From contig NZ_KQ956870.1 in assembly GCF_001546485.1 (NCBI RefSeq), forward strand, positions 1-64,000: 64,000 nt of DNA, given 5' to 3'. The notes beneath the pieces were generated by a model. It was not told the DNA's origin, made no database searches, and worked only from the letters and a program-made list of their open reading frames with translations. The DNA is from Gardnerella vaginalis (GTDB lineage: Bacteria; Actinomycetota; Actinomycetes; Actinomycetales; Bifidobacteriaceae). The translations under genes were made by a program, and so were the position numbers. Shown here in pieces: positions 35,623 through 45,972 of the stretch (position 1 is its first letter; each line of letters opens with the position of its first letter).

Positions 35623-38283
35623 ATGCCTTCACGCCGTCATGCAACACAGCAAACTTTTGATCCACGGAAAGTAAAAGAGCGTATTGTCGAAACTCCATTG
35701 AACGAAGAAATGAGTAAATCGTTTCTTGAATATGCTTATTCTGTTATTTACGCTCGAGCTCTTCCAGATGCTAGAGATGGCATGAAACCAGTGCAAAGAC
35801 GCATTATTTACCAGATGGGCAATATGAATTTAACGCCGGATCACGCTTATATGAAGTCTGCTCGTGTAGTTGGTGAAGTGATGGGTAAGCTGCATCCTCA
35901 CGGTGATTCTGCAATTTATGAAGCAATGGTTCGCCTAGCTCAGCCATTTTCACTACGACTTCCACTTGTTGATGGTCATGGTAATTTTGGTTCTCTTGAC
36001 GACGGTCCTGCAGCATCCCGCTACACGGAAGCACGCTTAGCTCCTGCAGCTCTTGGCATGAATGCTGATATTAACGAAGATACTGTTGATTTTGCACCAA
36101 ATTATGATAATAAACTCAAAGAGCCTACAGTATTACCAGCTGCAATTCCGAACCTGCTAGTGAATGGTGCATCTGGCATTGCGGTCGGTATGGCAACTAA
36201 TATGGCAACGCATAATTTAGGTGAAGTAGTTGCTGCCGCAAAATACGTGATGAAACATCCTGACGCAACGTTGGATGATCTTATGAAACTTGTACCTGGA
36301 CCAGATTGGCCTGGTGGCGGGATTATTATTGGAAGAAGCGGTATTCGCGAAGCTTATGCGACTGGCAGAGGCGCATTTACAACACGCTCTACAACGCATA
36401 TTGAAAATATTACTGCTCGCAAAAAAGCAATTATTGTTACCGAGCTTCCGTTTATGGTTGGTCCTGAGCGTGTTCTTGAACGCATTTCACAAGGTGTAAA
36501 GGCTCGCAAACTCGATGGTATTTCTGGAGCTATTGATTTAACAGATAGACACAATGGCACTCGCCTTGTTATTGAAATTAAAACTGGTTTTGATCCTCAC
36601 GCCGTATTAGCTCAGCTTTTCAGGCATACACCATTGCAAGAAAGCTTTACCATTAACAACGTGGCATTAGTGGACGGCAGACCGCACACTATGGGCTTAC
36701 GAGAACTGTTAGATGTCTGGATAGCACATCGTAGGACAGTTGTACGCAGACGAAGTGAATTTAGGCGTACGAAAGCACAGGAACGTTTGCATTTAGTAGA
36801 TGGTTTACTTCTTGCTTTACTTGATATTGACGAAGTAATACAAGTAATTCGATCTTCTGAAGATGCAGATACAGCAAAAGCTAAATTAATAAAAGTTTTT
36901 GATCTTGACGAGATTCAAGCGCAATACATTTTGGACTTGCGTTTACGCAGACTTACTAAGATGAGTCGTATTGAGCTTGAGGCTGAACGTGACGATTTGC
37001 TTAAAAAAATTGAGAATCTTACTCAAATTTTGAGTTCTGAAGCTAAACTCGATCATGTAGTGATCACAGAAATGGATGATGCTGTAAAACAGTGGAATAC
37101 CCCTCGTAGGACAATTCTTCTTGATGAACAGGAAGATGGAAGCTTTACTCCAGTAACAACCAACGCAGACGACAATGCTGAAAAGCTCGCTATGCAAGCA
37201 GTACAATCAGCGAATCAGCTTACTTCCGCACAAGCGGATATTGCTGCAGCGAATGCAGCAATAAAAGCTGGCGAAACAGAAGCAGCTTCTGCTGCATTAC
37301 AATTAAGTGATGATCCTTGCGCAATAGTGTTGAGTACTTCTGGTCGTATAGCACGAACAAGCATGGCAATGTTTGAACGTTGGAAAGCTCACAATACTAA
37401 GGTATTTGACACTCCTTGCGCAACTATGTTTGCTACTACAACTCGAGCAACGTATGCACTAATTACTACTGCAGGTCGTTTAGTGCTTGCACATGCTGCT
37501 GATTTACCTCAGCTACATGATGAAGAAGAAAAACCTGTAAAACTTACTCATGGCGTACTAGCTAAAGAACTGCTTATGTCAACGGAAAGCACTGAGCCTG
37601 TTAAAGGAGAAATCGTAGCTGCAGCAATAGCATTTGACGCATCACAAAATGCTGTACCACTTGCAATTGGTACACGAAATGGTGTAGTTAAAAGATGGAA
37701 TTTTGAGGCTCCGACAACTATGGATTCGTGGAGCGTTATTGATCTAAAGAATGGTGACACAGTTGTCGCTGCTTCACCAGCACGAGACAATGATAGACTC
37801 GTGTTTATTAGCACAGATTCTTCATTGCTAACTTTTGAAGCCAAACAAGTTCGTCCTCAAGGAAGAACAGCAGGAGGCATGGCTGGCATTCGTTTATCAG
37901 AAGGCTCAACTGTCGCTACTTTTGCAGTAGTGCCGAAAGAAGCTATTGCTTGGCATTATGAAGAGGGTGAAAATGGTTTGTTCTCCGCTACTGGCACAGT
38001 AGTGTTCACTGTAGCAGGCGACAGCGAGGCACTTCCTGGCACAGAAAATGGCTCTGCAAAGATTACTCCATTTGATATGTATCCAACAAAAGGTCGTGGA
38101 ACTGGCGGCGTACGTTCACAACGTTTTCTTAAAGGACAAGATACTCTTATTCATGCTTATGTTGGCTACTACCCATTGCAAGCAGTCACTGAAGGCGGAA
38201 GCTTTGTGGAACTACCTAAGCCAGATATGCGAAGGGACGCTTCTGGAACTGAGCTTGTTTCCCCAATTGCACATATTGGATAG
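35623..38283 (+). CDS. parC: DNA topoisomerase IV subunit A
   Basis: An 886-residue type IIA topoisomerase subunit that breaks and rejoins DNA. The catalytic Tyr lies in [10 protein letters not shown] (near 134). The quinolone region reads [16 protein letters not shown], with the usual Ser and Glu. The C-terminal beta-pinwheel lacks an obvious GyrA box, which, with parE in the same window, supports ParC over GyrA. ATG 35623 has AAGGAG upstream; the frame extends to 35566. A linker of about 50 Ala/Gln-rich residues (about 520-570) sits before the C-terminal domain. Confidence 0.9.
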   Translation: MPSRRHATQQTFDPRKVKERIVETPLNEEMSKSFLEYAYSVIYARALPDARDGMKPVQRRIIYQMGNMNLTPDHAYMKSARVVGEVMGKLHPHGDSAIYEAMVRLAQPFSLRLPLVDGHGNFGSLDDGPAASRYTEARLAPAALGMNADINEDTVDFAPNYDNKLKEPTVLPAAIPNLLVNGASGIAVGMATNMATHNLGEVVAAAKYVMKHPDATLDDLMKLVPGPDWPGGGIIIGRSGIREAYATGRGAFTTRSTTHIENITARKKAIIVTELPFMVGPERVLERISQGVKARKLDGISGAIDLTDRHNGTRLVIEIKTGFDPHAVLAQLFRHTPLQESFTINNVALVDGRPHTMGLRELLDVWIAHRRTVVRRRSEFRRTKAQERLHLVDGLLLALLDIDEVIQVIRSSEDADTAKAKLIKVFDLDEIQAQYILDLRLRRLTKMSRIELEAERDDLLKKIENLTQILSSEAKLDHVVITEMDDAVKQWNTPRRTILLDEQEDGSFTPVTTNADDNAEKLAMQAVQSANQLTSAQADIAAANAAIKAGETEAASAALQLSDDPCAIVLSTSGRIARTSMAMFERWKAHNTKVFDTPCATMFATTTRATYALITTAGRLVLAHAADLPQLHDEEEKPVKLTHGVLAKELLMSTESTEPVKGEIVAAAIAFDASQNAVPLAIGTRNGVVKRWNFEAPTTMDSWSVIDLKNGDTVVAASPARDNDRLVFISTDSSLLTFEAKQVRPQGRTAGGMAGIRLSEGSTVATFAVVPKEAIAWHYEEGENGLFSATGTVVFTVAGDSEALPGTENGSAKITPFDMYPTKGRGTGGVRSQRFLKGQDTLIHAYVGYYPLQAVTEGGSFVELPKPDMRRDASGTELVSPIAHIG

Positions 38284-38338
38284 CATTACGAACAATTTCT
38301 AGAAAATTACTTACTTTATTGCAATAGACGAAAAATTA

Positions 38339-39514
38339 TTATGCACAAACGCGCATCAGACGCACGTGCATAAAAGTCATTACAGCGAGAAGAATAAGCA
38401 AATAAGCCGGAAGCAGCACCATAGAAACATTCTGCACGATTATTCCAAAAATCGCAGGCATTACCATAGATCCAATATATGCACTTGCCATTTGCATGCC
38501 AACAATAGCTTGCGACTTATCTGCACCAAAATAATGAGGCGTTGAATGAATAATGCATGGGTAAACTGGAGCGCATCCTAGTCCAATAATTACAAATCCT
38601 GCAATAAGCTCAATATGATTCGGCAAAGGAAGCAGCAATACTAAAATGCCAACAATCATTACGCATTGTCCAATACGAATCATGGTTGCATCGTTAAAAC
38701 GCATAGTAAGAAATCCGCTTACAAAACGGCCAACCGTAATGCCAACATAAAACAAGCTTGCCCAACCTGCCGCCACAATTCGGCTAACTCCTCCATGCAA
38801 AACCATGTAACTGCTGGCCCATAATCCTGCAGTTTGTTCTAAAGCACAATAGCAAAAGAACATAATAAGAATATTTTTAGCTCCTGGAATGCGCAAAACT
38901 TCTGCGTAAGATAGCATCCCAGAAGATTGTTTCTTTACCTTAGTAAGATTATGCGGTTCTTTTCTTGTATTATTTTTCCACAGCGGCAAACTTATGAATA
39001 ACACAAGAGTGAGAGCAATTTGTATAACGGCAATATACTGGTATCCTGCAGGCCAACGTTGTCCGTGAGAAAGCGCAAAACCCATAACGTAAGGGCCTGC
39101 CGAAGCTCCAATTCCCCACATGCAGTGAAGCCAGCTCATATGCCAGCTTTCATAGTGAATTGCAACGTAATTATTAAGAGCAGCGTCCACTCCTCCAGCG
39201 CCTAAACCATATGGTATAGCTAGAAAAATAAGCACAAGATAATTCGGAGCAAAAGAAAAACCCAGCAACGCTAAAGCTGTTAAGGAAACTGAAATAAGCG
39301 TAACTTTTCCAGGGCCAAACTTATGCGTAAGCCTATTAGATAGTAGCGCAGAAACAATTGTTCCTGCAGAAATAACCATTGATATTCCGCCAGCCCAAGA
39401 AATTTGCGCACCAACATCGTGACTCATCGTAGGCCACGCAGCTCCAAGAAGAGCATCCGGCAAACCTAAGCTAATAAAAGCAAGATAAATAACAGCAAGA
39501 AGAAGGTTAATCAT
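38339..39514 (-). CDS. MFS transporter
   Basis: A 391-residue protein with about twelve membrane segments and the MFS layout (ISLGLPDALLGAAWPTM at the N-terminus, GLGAGGVDAALNNYVA in TM5, AGWASLFYVGITVGRFVSGF in the second half). It resembles the fucose/proton symporter-like and NNP-type sugar MFS group, but the substrate cannot be told. ATG 39514 or the GTG at 39520 may be the start; neither has a strong binding site. It lies between parC (convergent) and the accessory patch. Confidence 0.85.
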   Translation of the reverse strand: MINLLLAVIYLAFISLGLPDALLGAAWPTMSHDVGAQISWAGGISMVISAGTIVSALLSNRLTHKFGPGKVTLISVSLTALALLGFSFAPNYLVLIFLAIPYGLGAGGVDAALNNYVAIHYESWHMSWLHCMWGIGASAGPYVMGFALSHGQRWPAGYQYIAVIQIALTLVLFISLPLWKNNTRKEPHNLTKVKKQSSGMLSYAEVLRIPGAKNILIMFFCYCALEQTAGLWASSYMVLHGGVSRIVAAGWASLFYVGITVGRFVSGFLTMRFNDATMIRIGQCVMIVGILVLLLPLPNHIELIAGFVIIGLGCAPVYPCIIHSTPHYFGADKSQAIVGMQMASAYIGSMVMPAIFGIIVQNVSMVLLPAYLLILLAVMTFMHVRLMRVCA

Positions 39515-39597
39515 ATTCACACATCAATTCATCAAACGAGTTATATGTTTTAACATTAGGATTTAGGTAGGATTAAAAAACGCCAGCAATATAACAT

Positions 39598-39825
39598 TTA
39601 CAAATTGTTTTTCTCACTAGATTTACGTATCTCATCAAGCAAATCCTGAACCAAATACTCATCACTCATACAATGCATATCCGAAATACCATTACGCATT
39701 AAATCGTAAGTAACAGAATGATAAAACACGTCAAGAGCCTGCTCATAGCTCAACCCAGCACGCTCAGCCAGAAGACTTACAACTCTCACATACTTCTTTT
39801 GCAACAAAACAGGATTCGCCTTCAA
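39598..39825 (-). CDS. DUF3791-like small protein
   Basis: A 75-residue protein with the family's ALDVFYHS..YDLM..GISDMHCMSDEYL block. It starts at TTG 39825 with GAGTGAGG upstream. It follows a second, truncated DUF3791-like frame by 14 bp. In other genomes such small genes flank a DUF3990 gene and are suspected to form a toxin-antitoxin-like unit; no DUF3990 gene is present here. Confidence 0.7.
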   Translation of the reverse strand: MKANPVLLQKKYVRVVSLLAERAGLSYEQALDVFYHSVTYDLMRNGISDMHCMSDEYLVQDLLDEIRKSSEKNNL

Positions 39826-39839
39826 AATCCCTCACTCCC

Positions 39840-40079
39840 CTAAATATTTGCCACACCTTTTTCGTGCATGAAAGAAATAATATCGTTCGTAATATATTCT
39901 TTGCCTTGAGTATGCAAAACATCATAAGATGGAACAATATAAGACATAAGAATATTACTTTTCTTAGTCAAAGCATCATACGTATCACGAGGGTTTTTAT
40001 TAAGTTTCTTAGCAACATTTTCAATACAAAATATTGCAAAATCAAGCTTATATTTATCAAAGCCTTCTTGCTTATCATT
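39840..40079 (-). pseudogene. 5'-truncated DUF3791 gene
   Basis: An 80-codon open frame on the minus strand encodes the DUF3791 signature LDFAIFCIENVAKKLNK...YDALTKKSNIL..YIVPSYDVLHTQGKEYI, ending at TAG 39840-39842. An in-frame TAA lies directly before the first codon, and the first in-frame ATG is about halfway through, so there is no usable start for the whole domain. It looks like the 3' part of a gene that lost its beginning, perhaps together with a missing DUF3990 neighbour. Confidence 0.7.
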
Positions 40080-40155
40080 TTAAAGCATAAAAACAAGCCA
40101 AACACATTAATAAGGCTAATAAATTTTATTCTAGAACACATGCGCAATCATTTAT

Positions 40156-40169
40156 GCATCAATTGATGC
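40156..40169. promoter_or_regulatory. 14-bp palindrome, candidate operator of the TA locus
   Basis: GCATCAATTGATGC is a perfect palindrome 7 bp ahead of the -35 box of the toxin-antitoxin promoter. Antitoxins commonly autoregulate through such sites; binding here is inferred. Confidence 0.55.
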
Positions 40170-40176
40170 GTTTTTC

Positions 40177-40205
40177 TTGATAAATGCACTTATTTTTTGT
40201 ATCAT
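40177..40205 (+). promoter_or_regulatory. promoter of the toxin-antitoxin locus
   Basis: TTGATA (40177-40182) and TATCAT (40200-40205) are separated by 17 bp, each close to consensus. Transcription would begin around 40212, at or next to the GGAGGTGG ribosome binding site, so the leader is very short. Confidence 0.65.
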
Positions 40206-40222
40206 ACTTCTGGAGGTGGTAT

Positions 40223-40629
40223 ATGAACAAGAACTATAATCAGAATTACACAAAAGAAGAAATTTCAGCAATACTCGCAAAGATAAAAGACTGCATAAAA
40301 AATGACCGCTTTACCATCTCATTAAACGAAAATCGTCAAGAAAACATAAACTTCATTCGAGAATACAACATACGATCAGATATTCAGAAAAATATACTTC
40401 TCAACATTGAAGTAGAAGATTTTTGTCATTCGTTAAAAAACAAAAAAGAGGCTATGAGTATGAAACACTTTACGTATTCGCGCCACGAGTAAAACTATCA
40501 CACGTAGGTAAATGTGAGATGGTAAACATTTACACGAAGTTTAATATCATTACTATTTCTCAGCAAAATAGGACAGTTGTTATTTCATTTCATAAAGCAA
40601 ATAAACAGATAGATTATTTATTTAAATAA
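40223..40629 (+). pseudogene. putative toxin gene of the Panacea locus, split in two frames
   Basis: ATG 40223, with GGAGGTGG upstream, opens a frame running to 40492. Its last 17 residues look unnatural, whereas the -1 frame from about 40440 to TAA 40629 reads RGYEYETLYVFAP...NRTVVISFHKANKQIDYLF, a natural beta-rich continuation. The two parts join at TTA AAA AAC (40433-40441), so a -1 shift at A AAA AAC, or one missing A, restores a protein of about 135 residues. It lies before a Panacea-domain antitoxin, so it is the likely toxin; I do not recognise a named family. It may be a programmed-frameshift gene rather than dead. Confidence 0.65.
40435..40441 (+). promoter_or_regulatory. candidate -1 frameshift heptamer A AAA AAC
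   Basis: The heptamer sits in the X XXY YYZ phase of the toxin's zero frame (TTA AAA AAC). Slipping back one base gives CAA AAA AGA GGC TAT, entering the downstream frame that ends at 40629. A second six-A tract (40442-40447) lies directly after it, so a one-base length change in either tract would have the same effect. Confidence 0.45.
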
Positions 40630-40684
40630 TCTAATAAACAACTCAAAAATAATAAATCTGCTAATTCTCAACAAAAGGCTCATA

Positions 40685-41794
40685 ATGAAAGATAATAAAA
40701 CATTTTGCGAAGAATGCAGGAATGATGTTGAGTACTCAACAAAATCCGTTCCAATGACTGCATCTATTAAAGGAAAACAATATTCCTACCCTGGCACAGA
40801 AGCACACTGTAAAGAATGCGGTTCTGACGTATATGTACCAGAAATTATCGACGCGAATCTTAGAGCATTGTATGACGAGTATCGTAAAGAAAACAATATT
40901 ATTCCGCTTGATGAAATCAACGAAATACCTGCTAAATACGCAATAGGTAAGCGACCACTATCACTACTGCTCGGTTGGGGTGAACAAACGTTTTCTAGAT
41001 TTACAGACGGAGACATTCCCTCAAAACAATATTCTGACATTTTGCAACGCATTTATAATAACCCGGAATATTACTTGCAATTATTAATCAGCAATAAGAA
41101 TAATCTGAAATCCGCGCTTAGCTACGAAAAAAGCTACAAGGCAACTCAAAAACTATTGCTTAAGTCCAACAATTCTTCAAGCAATAACGACTTTATTAAC
41201 ACAGATTCAAGCAACAAAATAAACGATGTAATACAATACTTGCTCGTAAAATGCGAGGACATTACTCCCCTTGCTTTGCAAAAATCATTGTACTATATAC
41301 AAGGTTTTTACTTTGCGTTCTATAAATCGTTCTTATTTACCGATGATTGTCAAGCATGGGTTCATGGACCTGTGTACAAAGACGTCTATTTACGCTATAA
41401 AGACTACACTTTTACACCAATCGATTCCTCAACAACAGAAATATCAGGAATTAAATCATCAGGAAAATTAGCTGATTACAAATACGATCAAAAAAGCGAA
41501 ATCACGAGACTTACAGCAGAACTAACAACTACACTATCCGCTACCGAAAAAGCAGTATGCGATAGTGTGATTGATAATCTTTGCTGCTACAGCGGTAAAG
41601 AGCTTGAACGATTTACGCATCATGAGGAGCCTTGGATACTTACTCGCGGCAATCTAAAAGCTGATGATTCATCAGATAAAATAATCAGCAAAAATATGAT
41701 CGGCGAATACTTTACGAAAATAAAAGAAAAATACAATATGATAAATCCAGATGACATTCACCAGTATGCAAAAGACATGTTTTCTAGTAAATAA
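40685..41794 (+). CDS. zinc-ribbon/HTH antitoxin with Panacea domain
   Basis: A 369-residue protein. Two C-x-x-C pairs at the N-terminus (CEEC, CKEC; about residues 8-42) form an MqsA-like zinc ribbon. A helix-turn-helix follows (LSLLLGWGEQTFSRFTDGDIPS, about 93-114). From about 180 comes a Panacea/DUF4065 domain (IQYLLVKCEDITPLALQKSLYYIQG, WVHGPVY). Panacea-domain proteins are established antitoxins of diverse toxins. It probably binds both DNA (the palindrome upstream is a candidate) and the preceding gene's product. ATG 40685 is preceded by AAAAGG. Confidence 0.85.
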   Translation: MKDNKTFCEECRNDVEYSTKSVPMTASIKGKQYSYPGTEAHCKECGSDVYVPEIIDANLRALYDEYRKENNIIPLDEINEIPAKYAIGKRPLSLLLGWGEQTFSRFTDGDIPSKQYSDILQRIYNNPEYYLQLLISNKNNLKSALSYEKSYKATQKLLLKSNNSSSNNDFINTDSSNKINDVIQYLLVKCEDITPLALQKSLYYIQGFYFAFYKSFLFTDDCQAWVHGPVYKDVYLRYKDYTFTPIDSSTTEISGIKSSGKLADYKYDQKSEITRLTAELTTTLSATEKAVCDSVIDNLCCYSGKELERFTHHEEPWILTRGNLKADDSSDKIISKNMIGEYFTKIKEKYNMINPDDIHQYAKDMFSSK

Positions 41795-41819
41795 ACTAAC
41801 TAAATAACTGTGTTACATA

Positions 41820-41858
41820 AAAATCCTCCTGCAGCAATTCACTAGACAGGAGGATTTT
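41820..41858. terminator. terminator between the TA locus and parE
   Basis: AAAATCCTCCTG (41820-41831) pairs perfectly with CAGGAGGATTTT (41847-41858), 15-nt loop, with A- and T-rich ends usable from both convergent sides. Confidence 0.8.
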
Positions 41859-41925
41859 GTGTAAGTAATTTACGCGTAATTGATAATTCAGTTTCACTTA
41901 TCAACAAAGTGTTTATATAACAAAA

Positions 41926-44307
41926 TCAGGTATCGATTTTGGAACGATCAAAGTCGTCCGCATTATCAACAATAAACTGCTTGCGCGGAGGAACATCATC
42001 GCCCATCAGCAAATCGAATACTTCACTCGCTTGCTGAGCATCTTCCATACGAATCCTTCGAAGCATACGAGTTCTAGGATCCATGGTTGTATCTGCAAGC
42101 TGATCCGCATCCATCTCACCCAAGCCCTTATATCGCTGAATATCACTGTTAAAATCAATGCCCTTAGCTTGCAAATCGTTGAGCTTTCCAGCCAATTCAT
42201 CGTCGGAATACGTGTAAATATACTCGCCCTTGCGCTTTCCAGTGAGTGCAATTCTGTGAAGCGGAGGCACTGCAGCATACACATGACCATGCTCAATAAG
42301 CGGACGCATATAACGATAGAACAACGTTAGCAGCAAAATACGAATGTGCGCGCCGTCAACATCTGCATCGGTCATCATAACAATCTTGTTATAACGCGCT
42401 TGCGAAATATCGAAACTTGCGCCAGATCCTGCTCCAACAACCTGAATAATTGCAGCGCACTCTTTATTGGAAAGCATTTGCGCAAGACTTGCTTTTTGCA
42501 CGTTCAAAATCTTACCGCGAATAGGAAGAAGCGCTTGGAAAGCAGAATTTCGAGCAGCTTTTGCAGTACCAAGTGCAGAATCACCCTCGACGATGAAGAG
42601 TTCTGCAACATCGTCGTTTCCAGGCTGGCAGTCAGAAAGTTTTGGCGGCATAGAAGCAGACTCAAGAGCGTTCTTTCTGCGAGTAACTTCCTTAGTTTTA
42701 CGCGCCTGAATACGCGCATGCATTTCGGAAACTATTTTTTCCAAAACTCTAGCAGACTGCTCTTTGAATCCTCGCTTAGATCCGCTAATCATCTCTCCAA
42801 ATTGAGAGTCCGTCATTTTTGTAACAATCGGCTTAACTTGAGCAGTCCCAAGAACATCCTTAGTTTGACCTTGGAATTGAGGTTCAGCAATGCGAACAGT
42901 TATAACAGCAACAAGACCTGCCATAATGTCATCGCGTTCAATTTTCGTATTAGCATCTTTAAGATTTACTTTTAGCTTGCGCGCGTTATCCTCAACTGCT
43001 TTTCGTATTTGCTTAGTAATACCCTGCAAGAAGCCATCTACATGCATACCTCCGCCTGGAGTTTCAACCACGTTTACGAAACTAATAATGTTAGAATCGT
43101 AACCGTTTACCCAGCGCAAAGCAATATCCACTCCACATGTACGAGTCACTTGCTGAGCATGTAATTCACCCGAAGCATCAACCGCTTGAGTTTCTTCAAC
43201 GTATGTATCTTCGCCAGAAATACGCCAGATGTCAGAAACAGCTTCACCCTTTGAAAGAAAATCAACGAAATCTTTGACGCCACCATTATGCAAAAATTCA
43301 ACAACACGAGGATGATGTTTATTTTGCATTGAGTTAGCAGATGCAACATTTATAACAGATTGTGCAGCTGATGCTTCAGATTCAGCATTTTCAGTCGCGA
43401 TATCCTCAATCTCATCTTCTACTTCACTGTCAGAATCACTATAAGTCTCATCATCAGATTCTAATTCAGTCTTTAAGTCAGCCTCAGATTTTTCACTATT
43501 TTCATAGCTGTTATCAATAAGATTACCTGATATAACATTGTCTTCCGGCGTATCAATTTCTTCAATATTAGATAATTCACCTTCAGGCACATGCTCGTCA
43601 ATAACAGTAATTTTTAAGCCTGGAACCAGGAAACTTGTTTGACGAACGCGAGCAATAAGCTGCTCGTAACTAAAATGCGCAGTTGTATTGAAAATTTCTG
43701 GATCAGCCCAATACCGTACGCGCGTACCTGTAGTTTTTGGAGAAACCGTGCCAATAATTTCCAGCTCAGTAGGCTTATTCTTACGCGTGCGCTTAAAAGG
43801 TGATGCTGGAGACGGATGCAATGGATCCACGTCAGTATATACACCAGGGTGTCCTTGATGGAATGCCATATGATGCGTTTTACCATCTCTGTCAACTTCA
43901 ACATCCAAGCGTAAACTTAAAGCGTTTACAACAGAGGAACCAACACCATGCAAACCGCCAGCAGCATTATAAGAAGCGTTACCAAACTTAGCTCCAGCGT
44001 GAAGCTTAGTTAAAACAACTTCGACGCCAGTAAGTTTCGTCTTAGGCTCAACGTCTACTGGTATACCACGACCGTTATCTGCAACTTCAATAGAACCATC
44101 ATCGTGAAGAGTAACAATAATATGGTCACAGGCACCAGCTAAAGCCTCGTCAACCGCATTATCAATAATCTCCCAAAGGCAATGCATCAAACCTTGACTG
44201 TCAGTAGTGCCAATATACATTCCAGGACGCTTACGCACAGCATCCAAGCCCTCTAACACAGTCAAACTATCAGCATCATACTGTTCTTGCTCTTTATGAG
44301 AGACCAC
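41926..44307 (-). CDS. parE: DNA topoisomerase IV subunit B
   Basis: About 793 residues; the ATPase subunit partner of ParC. The GHKL pocket has EIIDNAVDEAL, DNGRGIP and GGLHGVGSSVVNAL; the Toprim part has EGDSALGTAKAARN, PIRGKILNV and DADVDGAHIR. An acidic insertion of roughly 85 residues, rich in Glu, Asp and Ser, sits in the transducer region (about 43330-43595). GTG 44307 is chosen because AAGGGG lies 6 bases upstream; the frame runs back to 44367 without support. The following gene on the strand map is rpoD, upstream by about 100 bp, in the order also seen in other bifidobacteria. Confidence 0.92.
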   Translation of the reverse strand: MVSHKEQEQYDADSLTVLEGLDAVRKRPGMYIGTTDSQGLMHCLWEIIDNAVDEALAGACDHIIVTLHDDGSIEVADNGRGIPVDVEPKTKLTGVEVVLTKLHAGAKFGNASYNAAGGLHGVGSSVVNALSLRLDVEVDRDGKTHHMAFHQGHPGVYTDVDPLHPSPASPFKRTRKNKPTELEIIGTVSPKTTGTRVRYWADPEIFNTTAHFSYEQLIARVRQTSFLVPGLKITVIDEHVPEGELSNIEEIDTPEDNVISGNLIDNSYENSEKSEADLKTELESDDETYSDSDSEVEDEIEDIATENAESEASAAQSVINVASANSMQNKHHPRVVEFLHNGGVKDFVDFLSKGEAVSDIWRISGEDTYVEETQAVDASGELHAQQVTRTCGVDIALRWVNGYDSNIISFVNVVETPGGGMHVDGFLQGITKQIRKAVEDNARKLKVNLKDANTKIERDDIMAGLVAVITVRIAEPQFQGQTKDVLGTAQVKPIVTKMTDSQFGEMISGSKRGFKEQSARVLEKIVSEMHARIQARKTKEVTRRKNALESASMPPKLSDCQPGNDDVAELFIVEGDSALGTAKAARNSAFQALLPIRGKILNVQKASLAQMLSNKECAAIIQVVGAGSGASFDISQARYNKIVMMTDADVDGAHIRILLLTLFYRYMRPLIEHGHVYAAVPPLHRIALTGKRKGEYIYTYSDDELAGKLNDLQAKGIDFNSDIQRYKGLGEMDADQLADTTMDPRTRMLRRIRMEDAQQASEVFDLLMGDDVPPRKQFIVDNADDFDRSKIDT

Positions 44308-44405
44308 TTCTACCCCTTGTAGCAAACTTCTGAGAACATGCAACAAGTGCCGCACTACTACCAGCAATAATACGACACTTTTTTAAGTACGCTAATATTG
44401 TGCAA

Positions 44406-45875
44406 TCACTGATCTAAGAAGTCACGTAACGTTTGCGAACGTGAAGGATGACGTAATTTAGACATGGTTTTTGACTCAATTTGACGAATACGTTCACGAG
44501 TAACACCGTAAACGCGGCCAATATCGTCTAAAGTCTTTGGCTGACCATCTTCCAAGCCATAGCGCATCTTAATAACTCCAGCCTCTCTAGGGGCCAAAGT
44601 TTCCAAAACTTGCCTAAACTGTTCTTGAAGGAGCGAGAACGCAACAGCATCAGATGGTGCAATTGCATCGGTATCTTCAATTAAATCACCAAATTCAGAG
44701 TCACCATCTTCACCAAGTGGCGTATGCAAAGAAATAGGTTCACGGCCATACTTTTGCACTTCCTGCACTTTTTCTACAGGCATATCAAGTTCGCGAGCAA
44801 GCTCATCTGGCGTAGGTTCACGACCTAAATCTTGAAGCATCTGGCGCTGAACCCTAGAAAGCTTATTAATTACTTCAACCATATGCACTGGAACTCGAAT
44901 TGTACGAGCCTGATCTGCCATAGCACGAGTAATAGCCTGACGAATCCACCAAGTTGCGTAGGTCGAGAACTTAAAGCCCTTCTTCCAATCGAACTTTTCA
45001 ACTGCACGAATTAAACCAAGGTTACCTTCCTGAATCAAATCAAGGAAAAGCATGCCTCTACCCGTGTAACGCTTAGCAAGAGAAACAACAAGACGCAAGT
45101 TTGCTTCAAGAAGATGATCTTTAGCTTTCTTTCCATCTGCTGCAGCCCACTTAAGCTCACGCTTACGCTTAAACTCCATTTGGTCAATTTGTGTATCAAG
45201 CAAATGCTGAGCATACAAGCCAGCCTCAATGCGCTCAGACAAATCAACTTCCTGCTCTGCGTTTAACAAGCTTACGCGGCCTATCTGCTTCAAATAATCC
45301 TTCACAGGATCAGCAGTAGCACCAGTAGCAATAACGCGTCGCTTTGGGTTGCCAGATGGAGTCAGATTATCGTCGTCGTCATCATCGCGAACAATAAAAG
45401 CGCCTTTAGCTTGTGGAACTTGAGGAACATCATGCTTATGCTCATCATGCTCATCAATATCGTCAAGATCATCTGGTTCATCATCAAGATCGGCAACATC
45501 ATCATCAACAACATCACTAAGATCATCAACGTCAGTAATATCTTCTGGCTGAATATCTTCCAAATCATCCAAATTCATTTGCTCGTCTTCATCGTCAAGA
45601 TGAGCATCATCTAATGAATCATCGTCGAAAGATAATGACGTGCGAGATTGCGCAACCATGTTATCTTTCTGCTCATCTTGTTCAACCTCTGATGACTTAG
45701 TTTCAGTATCAATCTGATTTTCTTCTTTTTTCAAACGAGAACTACGCGTCTTGCTAGCAGGTGACGAAGCTCGAGTTGCACCCTTCTTAGTTGTAGCTGT
45801 TTTACGAGTTTTTACAGGTTTCTTATTTTCTTGTGCTTCATGCTGATCGACAAATGATTCAACTTCGCTCGTCAA
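44406..45875 (-). CDS. rpoD: primary RNA polymerase sigma factor (RpoD/SigA)
   Basis: About 489 residues. Regions 1.2 to 4 are complete: [25 protein letters not shown], region 2 with [24 protein letters not shown] and [14 protein letters not shown], region 3 RVPVHMVE, and region 4 [19 protein letters not shown] at the C-terminus. The N-terminal 170 residues are Lys-rich first and then run in long Asp/Glu stretches, an exaggerated region 1.1. TTG 45875 is chosen because GGAGG lies 7 bases upstream; the frame extends to 45935 without a site. Confidence 0.96.
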   Translation of the reverse strand: MTSEVESFVDQHEAQENKKPVKTRKTATTKKGATRASSPASKTRSSRLKKEENQIDTETKSSEVEQDEQKDNMVAQSRTSLSFDDDSLDDAHLDDEDEQMNLDDLEDIQPEDITDVDDLSDVVDDDVADLDDEPDDLDDIDEHDEHKHDVPQVPQAKGAFIVRDDDDDDNLTPSGNPKRRVIATGATADPVKDYLKQIGRVSLLNAEQEVDLSERIEAGLYAQHLLDTQIDQMEFKRKRELKWAAADGKKAKDHLLEANLRLVVSLAKRYTGRGMLFLDLIQEGNLGLIRAVEKFDWKKGFKFSTYATWWIRQAITRAMADQARTIRVPVHMVEVINKLSRVQRQMLQDLGREPTPDELARELDMPVEKVQEVQKYGREPISLHTPLGEDGDSEFGDLIEDTDAIAPSDAVAFSLLQEQFRQVLETLAPREAGVIKMRYGLEDGQPKTLDDIGRVYGVTRERIRQIESKTMSKLRHPSRSQTLRDFLDQ

Positions 45876-45972
45876 ACTGTTTCCTCCTGTAGTATCCCCT
45901 TGTGGCGCAAATAGGCATAGTTCACGCAAGGGCAAGTCTTACCTTAAGTAGTAAACCATTTAAGCAAGACGA

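Noticed and set aside
39864-40166. 100-codon plus-strand frame rich in Ile/Asn
   Set aside because: It is the opposite strand of the truncated DUF3791 frame, which carries clear family similarity.
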